A stretch of 64,000 nucleotides of DNA, from positions 18,418 through 82,417 of the forward strand of contig CANCVE010000008.1 in NCBI GenBank assembly GCA_947381435.1, in the 5' to 3' direction. This DNA comes from Chitinophagaceae bacterium (GTDB lineage: Bacteria; Bacteroidota; Bacteroidia; Chitinophagales; Chitinophagaceae). The notes beneath the pieces were generated by a model. It was not told the origin of the DNA. It saw only the letters and a program-made list of their open reading frames with translations, and did not search any database. Positions 7,783-16,705 of the stretch are shown here, piece by piece. How positions within the stretch are numbered: position 1 is the first letter of the stretch; every line of letters begins with the position of its first letter. A program made the position numbers and the translations under genes.

Positions 7783-8658
7783 ATGAAGCCCAAGTTACTC
7801 AAAATATCGGTTGCCCCAGAAAACTCTTTCAGTTGTCGTTTTGATAGCGTACCTTATTTTTATAATGAATGGCATTTTCATCCAGAAGTAGAACTTGTTT
7901 CTATACTTCATGGTAGTGGCACGCAATTTATTGGCAATGATATTGACCATTTTAACAATGGCGATATGGTTATAGTGGGTAGTAATCTTCCACACTTATG
8001 GCGTTGCGACGATGACTATTTTGCTAAAGAAAGTACCCTGAAAGCAGAATCGTTGGTTATTCATTTTATGCCAGATGTTTTGGGCGAACCATTTATGCAT
8101 TTACCTGAAAACAAATTTATCATTGACTTATTAAAAAGAGCCAAACAAGGTATAAAAATAAAAGGCGTTACGAAAGAAAAGATACATAGCTACATGCAAA
8201 CCCTTTTGATTGCTAAAGGAGGTGAACGTTTGATTTTGTTATTGCAAATACTAAATACCCTTTCTTTCTCTAAAGACCTAGAACCAATTGCCGCAAATAA
8301 TATGGAAAAACCTCACTCTGCAAAGGAGGGGGAGCGTATGAATGCCGTGTTTCAGTACCTGATAGACAATTTTTCTAAAACTGTTTCGCTCGATGATATT
8401 GCAGCACAGGCACACCTTACACCCAATGCATTCTGTAGGTTTTTTAAAGCGCGTACAAAAAAGACATTCTCACAGTATTTGTTGGAAATGCGTATTAGTC
8501 ACGCTTGTAAACTTTTGGCAGACACCGAAAAGAGTATTGGAAATATATGTTTAGAGTGTGGTTTCAATAATTCATCACATTTTAACAGGCATTTCAAGCA
8601 ATTAAATGGCTGTACGCCTTTAGAATATCGAAAAAAACAGTTGAGTAAAGAGGGATAG
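7783..8658 (+). CDS. AraC-family transcriptional regulator with cupin sensor domain
   Basis: A protein of 291 residues. The N-terminal part (about 15-90) is a cupin-like sensor with FHPEVELVSILHGSGTQFIG and GDMVIVGSNLPHLW. The C-terminal ~100 residues are a double helix-turn-helix AraC domain (LDDIAAQAHLTPNAFCRFFKARTKKTF, then IGNICLECGFNNSSHFNRHFKQLNGCTPLEYR). It diverges from the UxaA/SDR/FAH operon with a 276-bp shared gap, and I infer that it controls that operon in response to a sugar or sugar acid. I could not identify an operator by eye. Confidence 0.9.
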   Translation: MKPKLLKISVAPENSFSCRFDSVPYFYNEWHFHPEVELVSILHGSGTQFIGNDIDHFNNGDMVIVGSNLPHLWRCDDDYFAKESTLKAESLVIHFMPDVLGEPFMHLPENKFIIDLLKRAKQGIKIKGVTKEKIHSYMQTLLIAKGGERLILLLQILNTLSFSKDLEPIAANNMEKPHSAKEGERMNAVFQYLIDNFSKTVSLDDIAAQAHLTPNAFCRFFKARTKKTFSQYLLEMRISHACKLLADTEKSIGNICLECGFNNSSHFNRHFKQLNGCTPLEYRKKQLSKEG

Positions 8659-8665
8659 ATTGCTA

Positions 8666-8962
8666 TTATTTAATAACCGTCACAGTCTCTCTTTGGAAGG
8701 AAAGTACGGATGTAAATACGTTGATAAGTATATCGCTGAATTTGAAATCCGTTTTAACGGTATAATTCACAGCATCACCAGCCAGTGCTTTTGGATTTAC
8801 TTTGTTACAGCGAGCTAATCCCCATAATACAAACCATTGTTTTTTAGAAGTCACGGTACTCTTCGATGCTCCAGTACCGGCAACAAACATAGTGGAATTA
8901 CAAGAAGAAAGAACGATTAAGATTAATCCTATTAAGAATATTTGTCTAGATATTATTTTCAT
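8666..8962 (-). CDS. Small Bor-like lipoprotein
   Basis: A protein of 98 residues with a lipoprotein signal (hydrophobic stretch then LSSC, Cys at about 21). The mature part (KKQWFVLWGLARCNKVNP ... VKTDFKFSDILINVFTSVLSF) resembles the small Bor lipoprotein family (lambda Bor and relatives), whose members sit in the outer membrane and often have unclear roles. The similarity is by eye and weak. It is a single gene, convergent with the AraC regulator and 7 bp from its stop. Confidence 0.6.
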   Translation of the reverse strand: MKIISRQIFLIGLILIVLSSCNSTMFVAGTGASKSTVTSKKQWFVLWGLARCNKVNPKALAGDAVNYTVKTDFKFSDILINVFTSVLSFQRETVTVIK

Positions 8963-9264
8963 AACTGAATTATTTACCCTGTTCGCGTTGCAGTTGGGAT
9001 TAATTTAATCGCAAATTAACTAAGTAAAGCTATTCAGCTAGATTAAAATAGTAAAAAGATAACGACTTATAGCAAGACACAGGCAGGTGGACACCGTTTT
9101 ACAGAGCCAATATAATTCTCTCTGTATTGTTACAGCAACCACAGTTTGAAGTTTATTGATGCTTTTTTTGAATAATATGTCATTCCTTAAATTCATTATA
9201 CAAGTTGCAAAGTATAAAATCTCTGTAATTACTTTGCTTAATCAATCATAAAAATATCACTACC
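8963..9264. other. Intergenic region without recognisable elements
   Basis: About 300 bp between the Bor-like gene and the gltX promoter. I see no convincing frame, repeat or hairpin; it must contain the divergent promoters for both genes. Confidence 0.5.
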
Positions 9265-9272
9265 TATATTTG
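9265..9272 (+). promoter_or_regulatory. Bacteroidota -7 box (TATATTTG) of gltX
   Basis: An exact match to TAnnTTTG six bases before the ATG at 9279. No well-spaced TTG -33 element is evident. The closeness to the ATG implies a very short or absent 5' leader. Confidence 0.6.
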
Positions 9273-9278
9273 CAGTCT

Positions 9279-10805
9279 ATGACAGAAGGAACTATCAATA
9301 AAAAAGTAAGGGTACGTTTTGCGCCATCTCCTACAGGCGGATTGCATTTAGGTGGTGTACGCACTGTACTATTTAATTACCTGTTTGCTAAGCAACATGG
9401 AGGAGATTTTGTGGTGAGGATAGAGGATACAGACCAAACACGCTTTGTAGCTGGTGCTGAAGATTACATTTTTGAGACATTGAAATGGTGTGGTCTTACC
9501 CCCGATGAAAGCTCCTTGCATGGCGGCCCTTTTGCACCTTACAGGCAAAGCGAACGCAAGCCAATGTATAAGGAATTTGCAGATAAACTGGTAAAAGAAG
9601 GCAAGGCATATTACGCTTTTGATACGGCCGAAGAGCTTGATACAAAGAGAAAAGAGATTAACAATTTTCAATACAATCATGCCACTAGAGGGCTAATGAA
9701 GAACTCTCTAACACTTTCAGCTAAAGAAACGGAGAGTCTTTTGGCTGCTGGGACACCACATGTAATACGTATTTTATTACCTGACAATGAAGAAGTAAAG
9801 TTTACTGATTTGATTAGAGGAGAGGTTATTTTTAATACCAATCAGGTGGATGATAAGGTATTATTAAAGGCCGACGGAATGCCTACTTATCACCTAGCAG
9901 TTGTGGTTGATGATTTTAAAATGGAGATAACACATGCCTTTCGTGGGGAAGAATGGTTGCCATCGGCGCCTGTACATATCCTATTATGGAATTATTTATT
10001 TGGATTGGAAAACATGCCTCAATGGGCGCATCTTCCGCTAATATTAAAGCCCGATGGTAATGGTAAACTAAGCAAAAGAGACGGTGACAGATTGGGCTTT
10101 CCTACATTTGCCATGGATTGGAAAGATCCAAAATCGGAAGAAACTACCATCGGGTTTAGAGAGCGTGGCTTTTTGCCAGAAGCTTTTGTAAACATGTTGG
10201 CTGCCCTCGGCTGGAATGATGGTAGCGGACAAGAAGTATTTTCTTTAGATGAATTGATTGCTAAATTCAGCATTGACAGGGTACATAAAGGTGGGGCAAA
10301 GTTTGATTACGAAAAGGCTAAATGGTACAACCAAGAGTGGATTAAGAAACTACCAGTAAGTAGCTACCAAGCGCAAGTAAAACAAATATTAGCCGATAAA
10401 GGTATCATTGCCAATGATGAAAACTTGGAGCAGATACTAAACCTAGTAAAGGAAAGATGTGTGTTTCTGAATGATTTTGTAGAACAAGCAGGTTTTTTCT
10501 TTAAAGCGTCCGATACGCCAGATATTGCATCGATAAAACCAAAGTGGGAAGAGAAGAAAAATATGTTCTTCATAGAGTTGATTAGGGCTTATGAACTAAG
10601 TACCCTTTGGGAAGCCGCAGATTTGGAAAAAGAGTTTAAAGAACTAGCAGCTGCACACCAACTAAAACCTGGCGAACTAATGCTGCCATTTAGAATTATG
10701 CTGGTAGGAGGAAAGTTTGGTCCCGGTGTGTTCGAAATAGCCGCCTTCTTAGGTCGAGATGAAACACTTAACAGAATAAAGAAAGTATTAGGCATGTTGG
10801 ACTAA
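9279..10805 (+). CDS. gltX: Glutamyl-tRNA synthetase
   Basis: A protein of 508 residues from the ATG at 9279; a TTG nine bases earlier is in frame but lies within the -7 box. Class I aminoacyl-tRNA synthetase signatures are present: the HIGH-type motif in RFAPSPTGGLHLGGVRT near the N-terminus and the KMSKS-type motif KLSKRDGD in the middle. VVRIEDTDQTR is the typical glutamate/ATP pocket segment. It charges tRNA-Glu for translation and, in organisms using the C5 route, for tetrapyrrole synthesis. The length fits bacterial GltX. It is monocistronic and closed by a terminator. Confidence 0.97.
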   Translation: MTEGTINKKVRVRFAPSPTGGLHLGGVRTVLFNYLFAKQHGGDFVVRIEDTDQTRFVAGAEDYIFETLKWCGLTPDESSLHGGPFAPYRQSERKPMYKEFADKLVKEGKAYYAFDTAEELDTKRKEINNFQYNHATRGLMKNSLTLSAKETESLLAAGTPHVIRILLPDNEEVKFTDLIRGEVIFNTNQVDDKVLLKADGMPTYHLAVVVDDFKMEITHAFRGEEWLPSAPVHILLWNYLFGLENMPQWAHLPLILKPDGNGKLSKRDGDRLGFPTFAMDWKDPKSEETTIGFRERGFLPEAFVNMLAALGWNDGSGQEVFSLDELIAKFSIDRVHKGGAKFDYEKAKWYNQEWIKKLPVSSYQAQVKQILADKGIIANDENLEQILNLVKERCVFLNDFVEQAGFFFKASDTPDIASIKPKWEEKKNMFFIELIRAYELSTLWEAADLEKEFKELAAAHQLKPGELMLPFRIMLVGGKFGPGVFEIAAFLGRDETLNRIKKVLGMLD

Positions 10806-10812
10806 AAATGAG

Positions 10813-10851
10813 AAAGCCACAAAGATTTCAACTCTGTGGCTTTTTTTTAAT
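10813..10851 (+). terminator. Intrinsic terminator of gltX
   Basis: AAGCCACAAAG and CTCTGTGGCTT form a stem (one G-T pair) followed by eight T's. Confidence 0.88.
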
Positions 10852-10885
10852 CATAACTCATAGTTAATATCTCATAACTATATTC

Positions 10886-11629
10886 CTATCCGTACAGCTC
10901 CAAGTGAATATCCTTTTTATCATAGCCCATACATACTAACTTATCCTTTGCCTCATCAACCATGTTTTTCCATCCACACAAAAAGAAGTTTGCAGGAGGA
11001 ATAATACCCTCACTCCTTGATAGGTTTATGAGGGTTTCATAAACCTGATGAACGTAACCTGAATAGCAACCCTCTGGCACTTCCGCTTCTCTTGAGTACG
11101 TGGGGCAAAAATGAAAATCAGGTTCATCTTTTTCCAGCTGCTTCAATTCGTCAAAATACAGACTGTCCTCTAACCTTCTGCATCCAAAAATGATATATAC
11201 ATTTTTATGAGGTATTTTATGCGAATGAATATGATGAATCATCGACCTGAAAGGCGCAATGCCAGTGCCCGTACAGATTAAAAACAGATCCTTATCTAAG
11301 GTTTCGGGTAGCGTAAACCTACCAATGGGGCCACGAAGCATTACTTCCATGCCAACCCCTCCTTCCTTAAACAAATAACTTGTGCCAGCACCTCCCTCTA
11401 AACGTACAATAACCAGTTCTATAATGTTTGTACCATTTGGCGAAGAGGCTATCGAGTAGCTGCGCCAACGTTTATTTTTTTGTTCATGTATGGGTAAATC
11501 TAGTGTTACAAACTGTCCCGGTTCAAAATCAAAACGATCTAATTCGGGTATTTCTATCCAGAAACGTTTTGTGTTGGGCGTTTCATCCACAATTTTTATC
11601 ATTTTTCCAATCCTCCAAGGCTCTTGCAT
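10886..11629 (-). CDS. Ferredoxin-reductase-type FAD/NAD(P)-binding oxidoreductase
   Basis: The domain order is FNR-like FAD-binding barrel, with RWRSYSIASSP as the flavin-binding RxYS motif, then a nucleotide-binding domain with CTGTGIAPFRSMI and a C-terminal FFLCGWKNMVDE. It should transfer electrons between NAD(P)H and a small electron carrier through FAD; no 2Fe-2S domain is attached. The frame extends to 11752, but homology begins at about MQEPWRIGKMIKIVDETPN, so I place the start at 11629; the longer version would add 41 low-similarity residues. It diverges from hemJ, which may hint at a role in heme or redox metabolism, but this is only context. Confidence 0.85.
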   Translation of the reverse strand: MQEPWRIGKMIKIVDETPNTKRFWIEIPELDRFDFEPGQFVTLDLPIHEQKNKRWRSYSIASSPNGTNIIELVIVRLEGGAGTSYLFKEGGVGMEVMLRGPIGRFTLPETLDKDLFLICTGTGIAPFRSMIHHIHSHKIPHKNVYIIFGCRRLEDSLYFDELKQLEKDEPDFHFCPTYSREAEVPEGCYSGYVHQVYETLINLSRSEGIIPPANFFLCGWKNMVDEAKDKLVCMGYDKKDIHLELYG

Positions 11630-11825
11630 ATCAATCGTTTTAGCTAAAGTAATATTATTTATTTGAAAAGAGAATAGGAATCTTTTTATTAGAGAGTAAT
11701 TATATCGGATAGGTGTAGATTTATTTCGGATGTTTATATTTTCTATTGCCAAATTAGTTAAGCTATTTATAATGTCTATTTTGTTTTTATTTTATCCTGA
11801 CACAAATACTTTTTTCAATACCAAA

Positions 11826-11833
11826 TACCTTTG
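11826..11833 (+). promoter_or_regulatory. -7 box (TACCTTTG) upstream of hemJ
   Basis: An exact TAnnTTTG match 44 bp before the hemJ ATG. No clear -33 TTG is seen. Confidence 0.45.
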
Positions 11834-11877
11834 CGCCTCATTGTAGTCTTCTTGGCAGCATCATTTTAATTGTTATT

Positions 11878-12423
11878 ATGTATCCATACTTAAAGGCATT
11901 GCACATTATTTTCATCGTTACTTGGTTTGCTGGACTTTTTTATATGCCCCGTTTATTTATCTACAACGTAGAAGCCCTCGAAAAACCAAAGGAAGTGCGG
12001 GAGGCACTACAACAACAATTCACCATTATGATGAAGCGTTTGTGGTATGGCATCACTTGGCCTTCTGCGGTGCTAACACTCATTCTGGGTACTACTATTT
12101 TATTCATGGGCGGATGGAACAATATTGTCTTTGCCGAAGAAGGCAGGTGGCTATTGATTAAGCTTGGCTTCGTTGTCTTTTTGTACATCTATCATCTTTC
12201 CCTACAAGCCATTTTGAAGCAACAATTGCAAGGCATTTTTAAGTATTCCTCACAACAACTACGCCTTTGGAACGAAGTGGCAACGGTGTTCCTTATCGCC
12301 ATCGTTATGTTAGTTGTGGTAAAGCAAAGCATCAGTTTGGTTTGGGGACTAACAGGCTTGGTTTTGTTTATTGCCTTGCTTTTGGGTGCAATTAAGATTT
12401 ATAAACTGCTACGAGATAAGTAA
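11878..12423 (+). CDS. hemJ: HemJ-type protoporphyrinogen IX oxidase (CopD family membrane protein)
   Basis: A protein of 181 residues with four to five transmembrane segments. The N-terminal YLKALHIIFIVTWFAGLFYMPRLF (with H9) and the central WLLIKLGFVVFLYIYHLSL are hallmarks of the UPF0093/HemJ family. In HemJ proteins a conserved His and Lys are needed for activity. The enzyme converts protoporphyrinogen IX to protoporphyrin IX in the inner membrane. The window also holds hemD and hemW, so the heme route is spread across it rather than clustered. Confidence 0.85.
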   Translation: MYPYLKALHIIFIVTWFAGLFYMPRLFIYNVEALEKPKEVREALQQQFTIMMKRLWYGITWPSAVLTLILGTTILFMGGWNNIVFAEEGRWLLIKLGFVVFLYIYHLSLQAILKQQLQGIFKYSSQQLRLWNEVATVFLIAIVMLVVVKQSISLVWGLTGLVLFIALLLGAIKIYKLLRDK

Positions 12424-12439
12424 AATAGATTACTCTTAG

Positions 12440-12650
12440 TTATCAACAAACACCATTCGCACAAAAATCTAACACATAGGCACATCCGCCACATAGAAAA
12501 AGAACAAGTAGGATAAGAAGCGTTGCACTTTAAGTTCTCATAGATGGGGGAATGAAAAAAGTGCAACTTTTTAGCTCTGTGTTCTTTACTTTTCCTTTAA
12601 AATAAATCTATGTGCCTATGTTCATAAGTGGTAATTTTTACTTCTACTTG
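12440..12650. repeat. Long inverted repeat with ACATAGGCACAT / ATGTGCCTATGT tips
   Basis: AACACATAGGCACAT (about 12469) pairs with ATGTGCCTATGTT (about 12610), and AAAGTGCAACTT-type segments lie inside (12523-12535 and 12560-12572). The right flank (GTGGTAATTTTTA) is the same as in the element at 305-446, so these probably belong to one family. This fills most of the 365-bp gap between hemJ and the next gene. Confidence 0.6.
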
Positions 12651-12758
12651 AATCTAATACCCAGAAACATGAACCCTATCCTTGTCTCCTTTGTTGTTAT
12701 TTCTCTCCTTTAAACTCCGTTAAACAACTTTAACGCAAATTTTAAAAACTTCTGTATT

Positions 12759-12766
12759 TATATTTG
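12759..12766 (+). promoter_or_regulatory. -7 box (TATATTTG) upstream of the BI-1 gene
   Basis: An exact TAnnTTTG match 22 bp before the ATG at 12789. Confidence 0.5.
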
Positions 12767-12788
12767 TATCAACTAAAAAGTTATAACA

Positions 12789-13556
12789 ATGGAATTATTT
12801 AAATCGGGTAACCCTACGCTAACAGAAAAAATTTTTGATAGGAGTTCAAACATAGATGCCTCACTACAAGGAACCATGACCGTTAAAGGCACAATGAACA
12901 AGTTTGGTTTTTTACTTCTAATGGTTATGGGTGCTGCGGCATATACGTGGCATTTGTATGCTACTTTTAACCAGAACCTAACGTCGGGCTTAATGATGCT
13001 GGGCATTTTTGGTGGAATGATTTGCGCTTTTGCCATGATTTTTAAGCCTAATTGGGCACAATATGTGGCACCACTCTACGCCATTTTAGAAGGATTTTTC
13101 CTAGGAGGCATTTCTGCTATCATGAATGATGCCTTCCAAAAGTCCTATCCAGGATTGGTAATGCAAGCAGTAGGTTTAACTTTTGGCGTTGCTATTGCGA
13201 TGTTTTTGCTCTACAATTTCCGAATTATACAAGCTACAGAAAAGTTCAAGAGCATACTTATTTCAGCAACCATGGGTATTGGTATCTTCTATTTAATAAG
13301 CATGGTTTTGGGTCTTTTTCATGTAAACATGCCATTTCTTTATGATAGTAGCCCAATGGGCATTGGCATTAGCTTGTTCATTGTTGCTATTGCAGCCCTT
13401 AATCTTATCATGGATTTTGATATGATTGAGCAAGGTGCCGAACATGGTGCTCCTCAATTTATGGAATGGTATGGTGCTTTCGGATTATTGGTTACAATAG
13501 TTTGGTTATATATTGAAATTCTAAAATTGTTGATTCGTTTTGCAAAAAGAGACTAA
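12789..13556 (+). CDS. Bax inhibitor-1/YccA family membrane protein
   Basis: A protein of 255 residues. After a ~35-residue cytosolic leader there are seven hydrophobic helices. The family-typical segments are LEGFFLGGISAIMN in the middle and LNLIMDFDMIEQGAE ... WYGAFGLLVTIVWLYIEILKLL at the end; the acidic residues in the last loops (D, D) are the conserved pH-sensing pair of BI-1 proteins. Bacterial members are calcium-leak channels or quality-control partners of FtsH. It is monocistronic with its own promoter box and terminator. Confidence 0.93.
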   Translation: MELFKSGNPTLTEKIFDRSSNIDASLQGTMTVKGTMNKFGFLLLMVMGAAAYTWHLYATFNQNLTSGLMMLGIFGGMICAFAMIFKPNWAQYVAPLYAILEGFFLGGISAIMNDAFQKSYPGLVMQAVGLTFGVAIAMFLLYNFRIIQATEKFKSILISATMGIGIFYLISMVLGLFHVNMPFLYDSSPMGIGISLFIVAIAALNLIMDFDMIEQGAEHGAPQFMEWYGAFGLLVTIVWLYIEILKLLIRFAKRD

Positions 13557-13579
13557 TTAATTAACCACAATATGTGTAT

Positions 13580-13614
13580 AAAGCCGAATTGCCCATGCAA
13601 TTCGGCTTTTTTAT
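13580..13614 (+). terminator. Intrinsic terminator after the BI-1 gene
   Basis: AAGCCGAATTGC and GCAATTCGGCTT form a perfect 12-bp stem with loop CCAT, followed by T's. Confidence 0.92.
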
Positions 13615-13679
13615 TTTATTCATTTCCTAAATTTTCAACAAATACAGCTAATTTGGTGGCATCTTAAATTTTGATTGCA

Positions 13680-15686
13680 ATGTATATTAATCGCTTGGGG
13701 TTTTATGATCAGGAACTGATAGACATTTATAAGCATTTGCTGTTGCCACGTTTGATAGAGGAAAAGATGCTTGTTCTTTATCGACAAGGCAAAGTGAGCA
13801 AATGGTTTAGTGGTCTTGGTCAAGAAGCCATTAGCGTTGGGGCTACACTTGCCCTGCAAAAAGATGAGTGGATCATGCCACAACATCGTAATCTTGGGGT
13901 TTTTACCACGCGCCATCTTCCGTTACATAAACTGTTTATTCAGTGGCAAGGGGGCAAAGATGGTTTCAGCAAAGGCCGTGAACGTAGTTTTCATTTTGGC
14001 AGTCCCGATCATCATATATGTGGTATGATTTCTCATTTGGGATCAATGCTTTCTGTTGCAGATGGAGTTTCATTGGCACATAATTTAAAAAAACAACATA
14101 AGGGTTCTCTCGCTTTCATTGGTGATGGCGGCACTAGCGAAGGAGATTTTCACGAAGCACTCAATGTGGCTGCTGTGTGGGGATTGCCTGTGATATTTGC
14201 CATTGAGAATAATGGTTATGCACTTAGTACACCAACAAATGAACAATATCGTTGCGAAGAATTGATTGATAGGGCAAAAGGTTATGGAATAGAAAGTGCC
14301 AGTGTGGATGGCAATAATATTCTGCAAGTGTATGACGCTATTAAAGGAATAAGGGAAGCGTGCATTAAAGACCAAAAACCTTATCTAGTGGAGTTCCGCA
14401 CGTTCAGAATGGGTGGACATGAAGAGTCGAGTATTGATAAAAACATCCCCCAAGAATTACTAAAGGAGTGGGCTTTAAAAGATCCGATAGTAAATTTTGA
14501 ACAGTTTCTGTTGAATGAAAAAGCTATTACTACTTCGCAGATTACCCAGATTAAAAACGAAATAAAAACATACATAGATAGCGAATGGGCAATTGCGGAT
14601 AAACCGAAAGCTTTTGTACACGACATTTTAGAGGAAGTGAATGATGTGTATGCAGAAAAGTTGATAGGCAATGAAAAATGGCCAACTGTTAATACTGAAA
14701 AAGAATTGGCCACCCAGCCAAATACCAAAATTCGTTTTCTTGAAGCCATTAGAGAAGGATTGCAACAGTCGCTTAAAAAGCATACCAACCTTGTTTTAAT
14801 GGGGCAGGATATTGCCGAATACGGAGGCGTTTTTAAACTAACCGAAGGATTGGTGAAGGAATTTGGCAAGGAGCGCGTGCGCAATACGCCACTGTGCGAA
14901 AGTGCAATAATAGGAACGGCCTTGGGGCTTAGTTTGGAAGGATATAAGAGTGTAGTAGAGATACAATTTGCCGATTTTGTTTCTGTGGGATTTAATCAGA
15001 TTGTAAATAATTTGGCTAAAATACATTACCGTTGGGGACAAAAAGCCGAAGTGGTAATAAGAATGCCTACGGGCGCAGGAATGGGTGCAGGGCCTTTTCA
15101 TAGTCAGAGTAATGAGGCTTGGTTTACGCATGTGCCAGGGCTTAAAGTGGTTTATCCATCCAATCCTTTTGATGCAAAAGGATTGATGATAGCCGCTATT
15201 AATGACCAAAACCCTGTGCTGTATTTTGAACATAAGGCATTATATAGAAGCATTTATGGCAATGTGCCAAACGAATATTACGAAGTAGAAATAGGTAAGG
15301 CAAATCTGGTAAACAAGGGCGAAGACGTAACCATTATTACCTATGGTGCGGGTGTTCATTGGGCTTTGGAGTATCAAAATCAACACCCAGAAACGTCCTT
15401 GCATATATTGGATCTCCGTACACTTTTACCTTTAGATTATAATAGTATTGCTTATGCAGTTCAGAAAACTGGAAGGGTTTTGATATTGCATGAGGATACT
15501 TTAACGGGAGGCATTGGTGGAGAGATAGCCGCATGGATTGCCGAAAAATGCTTCTCTTATCTCGATGCGCCAATATTACGCTGTGCAAGCCTAGATACCC
15601 CGATTCCTTTTAATGCAGAGCTTGAAAAACAGTTTTTAGCAAAGAGTAGGCTACACGAAAGCATTACTAAACTGCTAAGTTTTTAA
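13680..15686 (+). CDS. Fused alpha/beta E1 component of a 2-oxoacid dehydrogenase
   Basis: A protein of 668 residues. Residues 1-330 are the E1 alpha half, with the thiamine diphosphate motif GDGGTSEGDFHEALN (148-162) ending in ENN (176-178). Residues ~345-668 are the beta half (MGQDIAEYGGVFKLTEGL ... GAGMGAGPFHSQSNEAWF ... EDTLTGGIGGE). Single-chain fusions of this type are frequent in Bacteroidota. It decarboxylates a 2-oxoacid and passes the acyl group to an E2 lipoyl protein. Pyruvate versus branched-chain oxoacids cannot be settled here; the overall look is closest to the branched-chain type. No E2 or E3 gene is adjacent. A TTG nine bases upstream is in frame; the ATG is preferred. Confidence 0.92.
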   Translation: MYINRLGFYDQELIDIYKHLLLPRLIEEKMLVLYRQGKVSKWFSGLGQEAISVGATLALQKDEWIMPQHRNLGVFTTRHLPLHKLFIQWQGGKDGFSKGRERSFHFGSPDHHICGMISHLGSMLSVADGVSLAHNLKKQHKGSLAFIGDGGTSEGDFHEALNVAAVWGLPVIFAIENNGYALSTPTNEQYRCEELIDRAKGYGIESASVDGNNILQVYDAIKGIREACIKDQKPYLVEFRTFRMGGHEESSIDKNIPQELLKEWALKDPIVNFEQFLLNEKAITTSQITQIKNEIKTYIDSEWAIADKPKAFVHDILEEVNDVYAEKLIGNEKWPTVNTEKELATQPNTKIRFLEAIREGLQQSLKKHTNLVLMGQDIAEYGGVFKLTEGLVKEFGKERVRNTPLCESAIIGTALGLSLEGYKSVVEIQFADFVSVGFNQIVNNLAKIHYRWGQKAEVVIRMPTGAGMGAGPFHSQSNEAWFTHVPGLKVVYPSNPFDAKGLMIAAINDQNPVLYFEHKALYRSIYGNVPNEYYEVEIGKANLVNKGEDVTIITYGAGVHWALEYQNQHPETSLHILDLRTLLPLDYNSIAYAVQKTGRVLILHEDTLTGGIGGEIAAWIAEKCFSYLDAPILRCASLDTPIPFNAELEKQFLAKSRLHESITKLLSF

Positions 15687-15729
15687 GTGGGTTTATCAAA
15701 AGAAACAATTTATTGACTTATTTATATGC

Positions 15730-15766
15730 TCGGCAAGTGTATTATCTCCACTTGCCGATTTTATTT
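15730..15766 (+). terminator. Intrinsic terminator after the E1 gene
   Basis: CGGCAAGTG and CACTTGCCG form a perfect 9-bp stem followed by a T-rich tail. Confidence 0.85.
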
Positions 15767-15815
15767 TTAAAGTATTTACTGTTTGTGAAATCAATTTTTA
15801 GGAGCATTTATGCAA

Positions 15816-16027
15816 TTCCGTTAGGAAGTTTGGTTCTTCCTTCACGAAGTTGGTTTGTTTATTCATGAAATATTGTTCTTCCTTCCTGAAGTTGGTGTAT
15901 TTCTTCATGAAGTATTTATCTTCCTTAAGGAAGGCTTGCTCTTTCTTAAGGAAGTTTATTTGTTCCTTCACGAAGTCTTATTCTTCTTTCACGAAGTTTG
16001 GTTCCTATTTCATGAAGAAAAGGGTTC
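15816..16027. repeat. Array of ten 21-bp tandem repeats (array B)
   Basis: Units start at 15816, 15837, 15858, 15879, 15900, 15921, 15942, 15963, 15984 and 16005, an exact 21-bp step. The consensus is near TTCCTTCACGAAGTTTGNTTC. Each unit is centred on a TTCNNGAA or CTTAAGG dyad (for example TTCATGAA and CCTTAAGG). The dyads are preserved while the bases within them vary, which resembles compensatory change. Because 21 is divisible by three, two frames stay open over the array; I do not take them as genes. Confidence 0.9.
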
Positions 16028-16257
16028 TTTTGCTATAGAATGTATCTATCATTCCATAAAAAAGAAAAGGCGTCAGATGTTAAAGGCCGCCTGTATCTAA
16101 AAATGAATCTTATTATCAGCAGAAAAAAATCTTTCAGAAAATATTTTCTAATTATAAAACCATACTTCTACATCTCTCGTATCTAATCGTGTTATAAAAA
16201 AATAAGAGTGTTGCGCAACCCCTTTTTTTTCTTTTAGTAAACGTAAAAAAATACGTA

Positions 16258-16686
16258 ATGAAAAAGGGATTTTCAAAAAAAGCACTATGGGCAATGGGGA
16301 TGTTCTTGCTACTTTCTACCATTGTTCTATCGGTTCACATTTATCTGGTTACAAGGCACAAGGCACCCGAAGCAAACACATTGGTAATGGCAAGAATAGA
16401 CCTAAAGCAGCCTATTACAAAGGAGGACGCTTCGAAAATTACTGCATGGCTTTATCAGCAAAAAGGTGTGGACCATGTGCTGTGTAATCCCGATAGTAGA
16501 ATTACCGTTTTTAGTTTCTACCCCGTGAAGACATCTGCTGATGAGATTGTTGCAAACTTTAAAAACAGCCTCAATTACAAGGCTGAGAGGTTTGTGCCAT
16601 CTAAAAATCAGGTGCAAAGTGGCTGCCCAGTAGCGGCAACTTCCTTCACATACAAAGCTTACAAGGCATTGAACAATTTATTTTAA
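16258..16686 (+). CDS. Membrane-anchored small protein with HMA-like fold (hypothetical)
   Basis: A protein of 142 residues. A signal-anchor helix (10-31) is followed by a ~90-residue domain whose pattern (ARIDLKQPITKEDASKITAWLYQQKGVDHVLCNPDSRITVFSFYP) resembles a ferredoxin-like/heavy-metal-associated beta-alpha-beta fold, though without the CxxC metal motif. Two cysteines remain (C76 and C123). It lies 19 bp upstream of a globin-like lipoprotein and the two probably form an operon. I do not know the function; a periplasmic heme- or metal-related role is a guess from context. Confidence 0.75.
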   Translation: MKKGFSKKALWAMGMFLLLSTIVLSVHIYLVTRHKAPEANTLVMARIDLKQPITKEDASKITAWLYQQKGVDHVLCNPDSRITVFSFYPVKTSADEIVANFKNSLNYKAERFVPSKNQVQSGCPVAATSFTYKAYKALNNLF

Positions 16687-16705
16687 TTAAAAAAAACTTT
16701 ACAAA

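Noticed and set aside
15850..16100. Phe/Leu-rich frames over array B as a membrane peptide gene
   Set aside because: Two frames are open at once due to the 21-bp period. Hydrophobicity comes from TTC codons of the repeated dyad, and no start signals are present.
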